Shown: positions 17,233 to 20,333 of the stretch, piece after piece
Numbering within the stretch: the first letter of the stretch is position 1
Layout: each line of letters begins with the position of its first letter
Source of the DNA: Gonapodya sp. JEL0774
Lineage: Eukaryota > Monoblepharomycota > Monoblepharidomycetes > Monoblepharidales > Gonapodyaceae
Assembly: GCA_027604505.1 (NCBI GenBank)
Contig: JADIIX010000249.1
Coordinates: forward strand, 1-20,333
Direction: 5' to 3'
DNA: 20,333 bases
The notes under the pieces: model-generated
Seen by the model: only the letters and a program-made list of their open reading frames with translations
Told to the model about the DNA's origin: nothing
The model's database searches: none
Position numbers and translations under genes: made by a program

Positions 17233-18202
17233 TGGAGGTGGAACATGGTTACTGGGGTGACCAAACGTCCTGAGGACCCACCAACATCAGCAAGTAGAGA
17301 AACTAAGGCGGAAATAGATGTGAAACAGGAAGAATGGGATGATGCTGAGCAGGGATTGACAGCAGCCCTCATATCTATCATTGATGACGATCTTTTCCTA
17401 TCGATCGTGGACTGCAACACGTCAGCAGAGCTGTGGGAGCGCCTGCTAGTGACATACCATGGAAATCGCAAAGCAGAGGAGTTCATTAAGAGGCGGGCAC
17501 TTGAGGATGTACAGATGGATGGGACTGTGACGGACAATCTTGCAACATTCAGCAAACTCAAGAACGAGTACAAAGCAACCGGCAGAACTCTATCACAGTC
17601 AGACAAGCAAAGGATTTTTCTGGACGGTGCAAAGCACAGATCTGCATCCATCTACAATCGTTTCACACTTTCCTCCGAACCCACCCCTGCAACTGTCGCT
17701 GACATTGCCAACGCTCTCCGCGACGCTGAGATTCAGGATCGCCTCTCAGGCACAGAAGTGAATGCAGTGGAGCATGGGCAAGCAGTTCCAGATGTGTTTC
17801 GACGAGTGGCTCAGAAGTTTGACAAGTGCAACTGTTGTCAAGGATACAGACACTTTGGTCATGACTGCGCAACACCTGTGGAGTGGGCAAACAATATTCA
17901 GGCCAGATATGAAGTTTCTCGTGGTGAAAATTGGGGAAGGTCTGGTGGTGGTGGCTGTGCAGTACCAGACAACCAAAGAGGTACTGGGAACTGCGGTGGG
18001 TATCGTGGAGGTGGAATCAACCAGGGGGAAGGAGCCTGGAGAGGAGCTGGTCACGGAAGCCGTGGAGGTCGCAACAGAGGTTGTGGCAGTTACTACGCAA
18101 GGGTGTACATTGCAGAAGAAGATTATAAAGATGGCAATACAGAGGACCATTCTCAGTACTCAGATCACAAGTCCAAATTTGTGGATCATGTCATGCCATC
18201 TG
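17233..18202 (+). CDS. Gag of Copia-3 (N-terminally truncated)
   Basis: Nucleocapsid precursor of a Copia element. An open frame starts within Copia-2 sequence, and coding-like residues begin around VTGVTKRPEDPP (about 17251). ALISIIDDDLFLSIVDCNTS and ELWERLLVTYHGN match the usual UBN2-type Copia gag core, where LW and the helical LxxLKNEYK follow. A CCHC knuckle (CX2CX4HX4C) spans 17827-17868. After it comes a Gly/Arg-rich RNA-binding tail (about 17935-18090). The frame reaches the GTGAGT donor at 18203. Read through, it runs on to a stop at 18426 with no recognisable sequence, which supports splicing. Confidence 0.75.
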
Positions 18203-18422
18203 GTGAGTGGAAGAGAGGCCTTGTCCGCAGATTTACGTCCTTGCAACACTGTGGCACAGCATTGCTACAAGGGGCGGCTTTGCGGGGCTCCCTCCCCTCC
18301 CCTCCGGCCCCACTGCGCAAAGTCACAGGGGGTCACCCCCCCTTTAGACTTTTGCTTGTGAGTCTGTCGGGGAGGGGAAAATCAAATCTCTCACTCCCAA
18401 ACTTTACAGAATTTTCATGCAG
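18203..18422 (+). other. Intron-like C-rich segment in Copia-3, 220 nt
   Basis: TCT G|GTGAGT ... catgcag|CT AAG: phase 1 on both sides, recreating an Ala codon and joining VDHVMPS to AKSPVGSLAYVSTLDPDGE in frame. The inside is unlike both flanks in composition, with long C and G runs. A nested insertion is the alternative; tcatgc occurs at both edges (18191-18196, 18415-18420), but removal at those repeats does not restore frame. Confidence 0.5.
18290..18311 (-). other. G-quadruplex-capable tract (minus strand)
   Basis: On the minus strand four G runs of 4, 4, 4 and 3 are separated by loops of 5, 1 and 1 bases. This is a textbook quadruplex pattern; the + strand is the matching C-rich tract. 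It lies inside the intron-like segment of Copia-3. Confidence 0.7.
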
Positions 18423-18997
18423 CTAAGAGCCCAGTTGGCTCGCTTGCTTATGTTTCTACACTTGATCCAGATGGTGAGACAATGGCTCTGAATGCACATG
18501 CATTTTCTGTGCCATCATCAAGTGATACACCTATTATACCCAAAGAGTCAGCAACAGAGGGAAGATCTGTTTGTTATCAGCAACTTGATGGTCCTGATAG
18601 TGATGATGAACATGACTTTGACCACAATGACAACATTCATTCTCATCCAATTGTACCTGCACCAGATCCATGTGGAGGAGGCCTTTCTGGTGTAGATAGT
18701 GGAGCATCTCTTAAGTTGGGAGCAAATGATAAAAATCCAGCACAGCCTGTAGATGCTGGTGGATCAAGTTCAGCAGCAGTGTCTGGCAACAATAATGTAA
18801 AGCCACCAATTAATAATCCCCGACCTGTTAGGGAAGCCAAATCAGAAGCTTTAAAGAAGCTTGTTACTGTGAAACCAGCTTGGAGGCCTGTCTTACCATC
18901 CCAACTGACATCTTCCTCCAGTGGCAAGCCAGCAGTGGGTGTACCAGTTTCTAATGACAAAGGCAAACAAAAGGCAGAGGCCTCAGCTTCTAAGTAA
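18423..18997 (+). CDS. Linker region of the Copia-3 polyprotein
   Basis: Frame-continuous with gag after splicing at 18203/18423. It is polar and disordered: Asp/His-rich near 18590-18650, then Ser/Gly/Asn/Pro-rich and Lys-rich to a TAA at 18995. It resembles the variable linker ahead of Copia RT. It contains VDSGAS (about 18692-18709), which looks like the protease active-site motif, but its surroundings do not resemble protease. A frameshift is needed to reach RT. Integrase sequence is absent between gag and this linker. Confidence 0.5.
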
Positions 18998-19900
18998 CCT
19001 GTGGCCAGGGGAGTACTATCCCAGTTCAGACAAACAAAGAGGTACCAGCTGACTTCTCTCGGGAAGAATCCCCAGATCCTATAGCCCACTATGATCCTGC
19101 AGATGCAAACATTGTGACTCTTGAAACCTCAGACACGATCAGAGTTCCAAAGAATCAAAGGGAAGCAGAGTCTTCCAAGGAAGCCCAGTATTGGAAAGAT
19201 GCAGAGATTGAGGAGGTCACTCAACTAAACGACTTTGGAACCTGGGAGCTGGTATCAAAACTGCCTTCATACAATATATTATCAGGGAAATGGGTTTATG
19301 CTATCAAAAAGCCGACTGATCACGTTGCAAAGTTCAAGACACGATAGGTTGCAAGAGGTTTTGACCAAAAGGAAGGCATTGACTTCTCTCAAACCTTTGC
19401 ACCAGTCATGATTGGAAAGTCATTGAACATACTGTTAGAAATAGCTGCTCAGAAAGGATACTATATCAGGCAGTTTGATATATCTAATGCTTTCTTACAT
19501 GGAGACCTTTCAGAAGAAGTTCACCTTGAACAACCTCATGGTTTTGAGTAAGGAAAAAATCTTGTCCGCCGACTGAGAAAGTCCTTGTATGGCTTACAGC
19601 AAGCAGCAAACGTGTGGTTCAAATTTCTCAGTGATATTCTCATCAATCAAATGGGCTTCAAGCAGTTGCAAACTGACCATGTGGTGTTTGTGAAAATGAT
19701 TGGTGACACAGAACTCAAGATTATTTTAGGTGGACCTTCTGGCCATCTCTCCTCTACAGAAGCACTTGGATGACTTTAAAGCAGAGCTAGATTCTCATCT
19801 TAAAAGCAAAAGTGGAGACCTTGGCGTATGCTTGGTGTGGAAGTTGTTCAAGATCCTGTCACATGCACTATCAACATCAACCACAGGAGAAAAGTGATGG
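18998..19900 (+). pseudogene. Reverse transcriptase, Copia-3, active site destroyed
   Basis: Begins in the frame VPADFSREESPDP, then SSKEAQYWKDAEIEEV, GTWELVSKLPS and GKWVYAIKKPTD. A TAG at 19345 breaks KFKTR from VARGFDQKEGIDFSQTFAPV. A TAA at 19549 breaks QPHGFE from GKNLVRRLRKSLYGLQQAA. At 19727-19738 the YVDD box is reduced to stop-Val-Asp-Leu with a frame change; the next frame reads LLAISPLQKHLDDFKAELDS. Further shifts lead to CRPVSTPMKPGTKL at about 19930. RT of this copy cannot be functional. Confidence 0.82.
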
Positions 19901-20333
19901 AGCTTTTTGAAGACTCGGGCATGGTAGACTGCCGGCCTGTGAGTACACCAATGAAACCCGGCACAAAGTTATCACGGGCAGACTGTCCAAAGACACCAGA
20001 AGAGAAAAGGGGTATTGATGTTAAGCGATATCAAAGTCTTGTGGGACTTGTCATGCATATAATGACCATGACACATCCAGACATCTATGCTGCTGTCAAG
20101 GTACTTTCTGAAGCTTTGGATAATCCCAGTCAGTCTCATTGGGCTGCTCTTATGTGGTTACTGCAATATCTTGTAGGGACACCAGATATTGGAATAACAT
20201 ATTTTGGAAAGAATGATCCCCAAGCAAAGCATGTCAATACTGGTTTGCATGGATACTATGACTCAAGCTTTGCAGAAGATCATTATGACAGGAAATCTAG
20301 AAGTGGCTATGTTTTTCTATTAGCAGGGGGAGC
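19901..20333 (+). pseudogene. Start of RNase H, Copia-3 (cut by window end)
   Basis: STPMKPGTKLSRADCP, KRYQSLVGLVMHIMTMTHPD, VLSEALDNPSQSHWAAL and YLVGTPDIGITYFGKNDP are the conserved RT/RNase H connection of Copia. The first RNase H Asp follows in GLHGYYDSSFAED, then DRKSRSGYVFLLAGG at the edge. The frame is open from about 19890 to the end of the window. Confidence 0.8.

Larger units (their letters stand above)
17233..20333 (+). mobile_element. Copia-3: Ty1/Copia element, 5'-truncated, runs off the window
   Basis: Plus strand: partial gag, intron-like segment, linker, RT, start of RNase H. No 5' LTR precedes gag; the sequence before it belongs to Copia-2 in the opposite direction. Protease and integrase are not detectable. 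It is therefore a deleted, non-autonomous copy. Confidence 0.82.

Noticed and set aside
17166-17651. Minus-strand open frame of 161 codons
   Set aside because: It lies opposite the clearly coding gag of Copia-3 and has no motif.
18692-18709. VDSGAS as an active protease of Copia-3
   Set aside because: The motif sits in a low-complexity Ser/Gly/Asn linker without the flap or the second conserved protease motif. Probably chance.
1-20333. CRISPR arrays, tRNA or rRNA genes, bacterial operons
   Set aside because: No regular spaced repeats, cloverleaf-type sequence or ribosomal sequence was found; introns and LTR elements show a eukaryotic genome.

Overview
The window is retrotransposon-rich eukaryotic DNA, most likely from a fungus and probably an Agaricomycete. 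The clues are many short introns (about 53-80 nt) with GTRAGT-type donors and CTGAC-like branch sites 28-31 nt before the acceptor, a Ty3/gypsy chromovirus, several Ty1/Copia remnants, and a decayed host gene with an F-box motif. No bacterial operon, tRNA, rRNA or CRISPR array is visible. The taxonomic call is inference.

Positions 155-8028 hold one nearly complete Ty3/gypsy chromovirus on the + strand. It has very short LTRs (155-288 and 7912-8028), a 4-bp target duplication (atct), a polypurine tract abutting the 3' LTR, gag (386-2383) and pol (3343-7752: protease, RT, RNase H, integrase, chromodomain). Its most striking property is that gag and pol are linked by three introns that keep the reading frame exactly (2380-3342, 3416-3485, 3561-3621). 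The gag stop codon lies inside the first donor site. Unspliced RNA would give Gag and spliced RNA Gag-Pol, a splicing switch in place of ribosomal frameshifting. This copy is dead: pol has three in-frame stops, and integrase has lost its second catalytic Asp and one zinc-binding Cys. It sits in the last exon of a minus-strand host gene whose frame is restored across the empty site (8404-8033, then 150-74).

Positions 8405-9583 are AT-rich and mostly non-coding, with a 12-bp inverted repeat and a 16-bp direct repeat. Positions 9584-13047 hold a decayed multi-exon + strand locus. The 5' part (9765-11366) encodes an F-box motif split by a one-base deletion in a C run. The 3' part (11407-13047) is an unrecognised protein with well-formed introns, one nonsense codon and one probable frameshift; the two may be a single gene.

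Positions 13057-20333 are a nest of three broken Ty1/Copia elements. Copia-1 (minus, 13057-16311) keeps the 3' LTR start, RNase H, RT and part of integrase. Copia-2 (minus, 16312-17215) keeps an LTR-like segment and RNase H and abuts the integrase of Copia-1. Copia-3 (plus, 17233 to the window end) has gag, an intron-like C-rich segment, a linker, an RT with its active site destroyed, and the start of RNase H; protease and integrase are not detectable. Copia-2 and Copia-3 meet head to head, each missing its 5' end.
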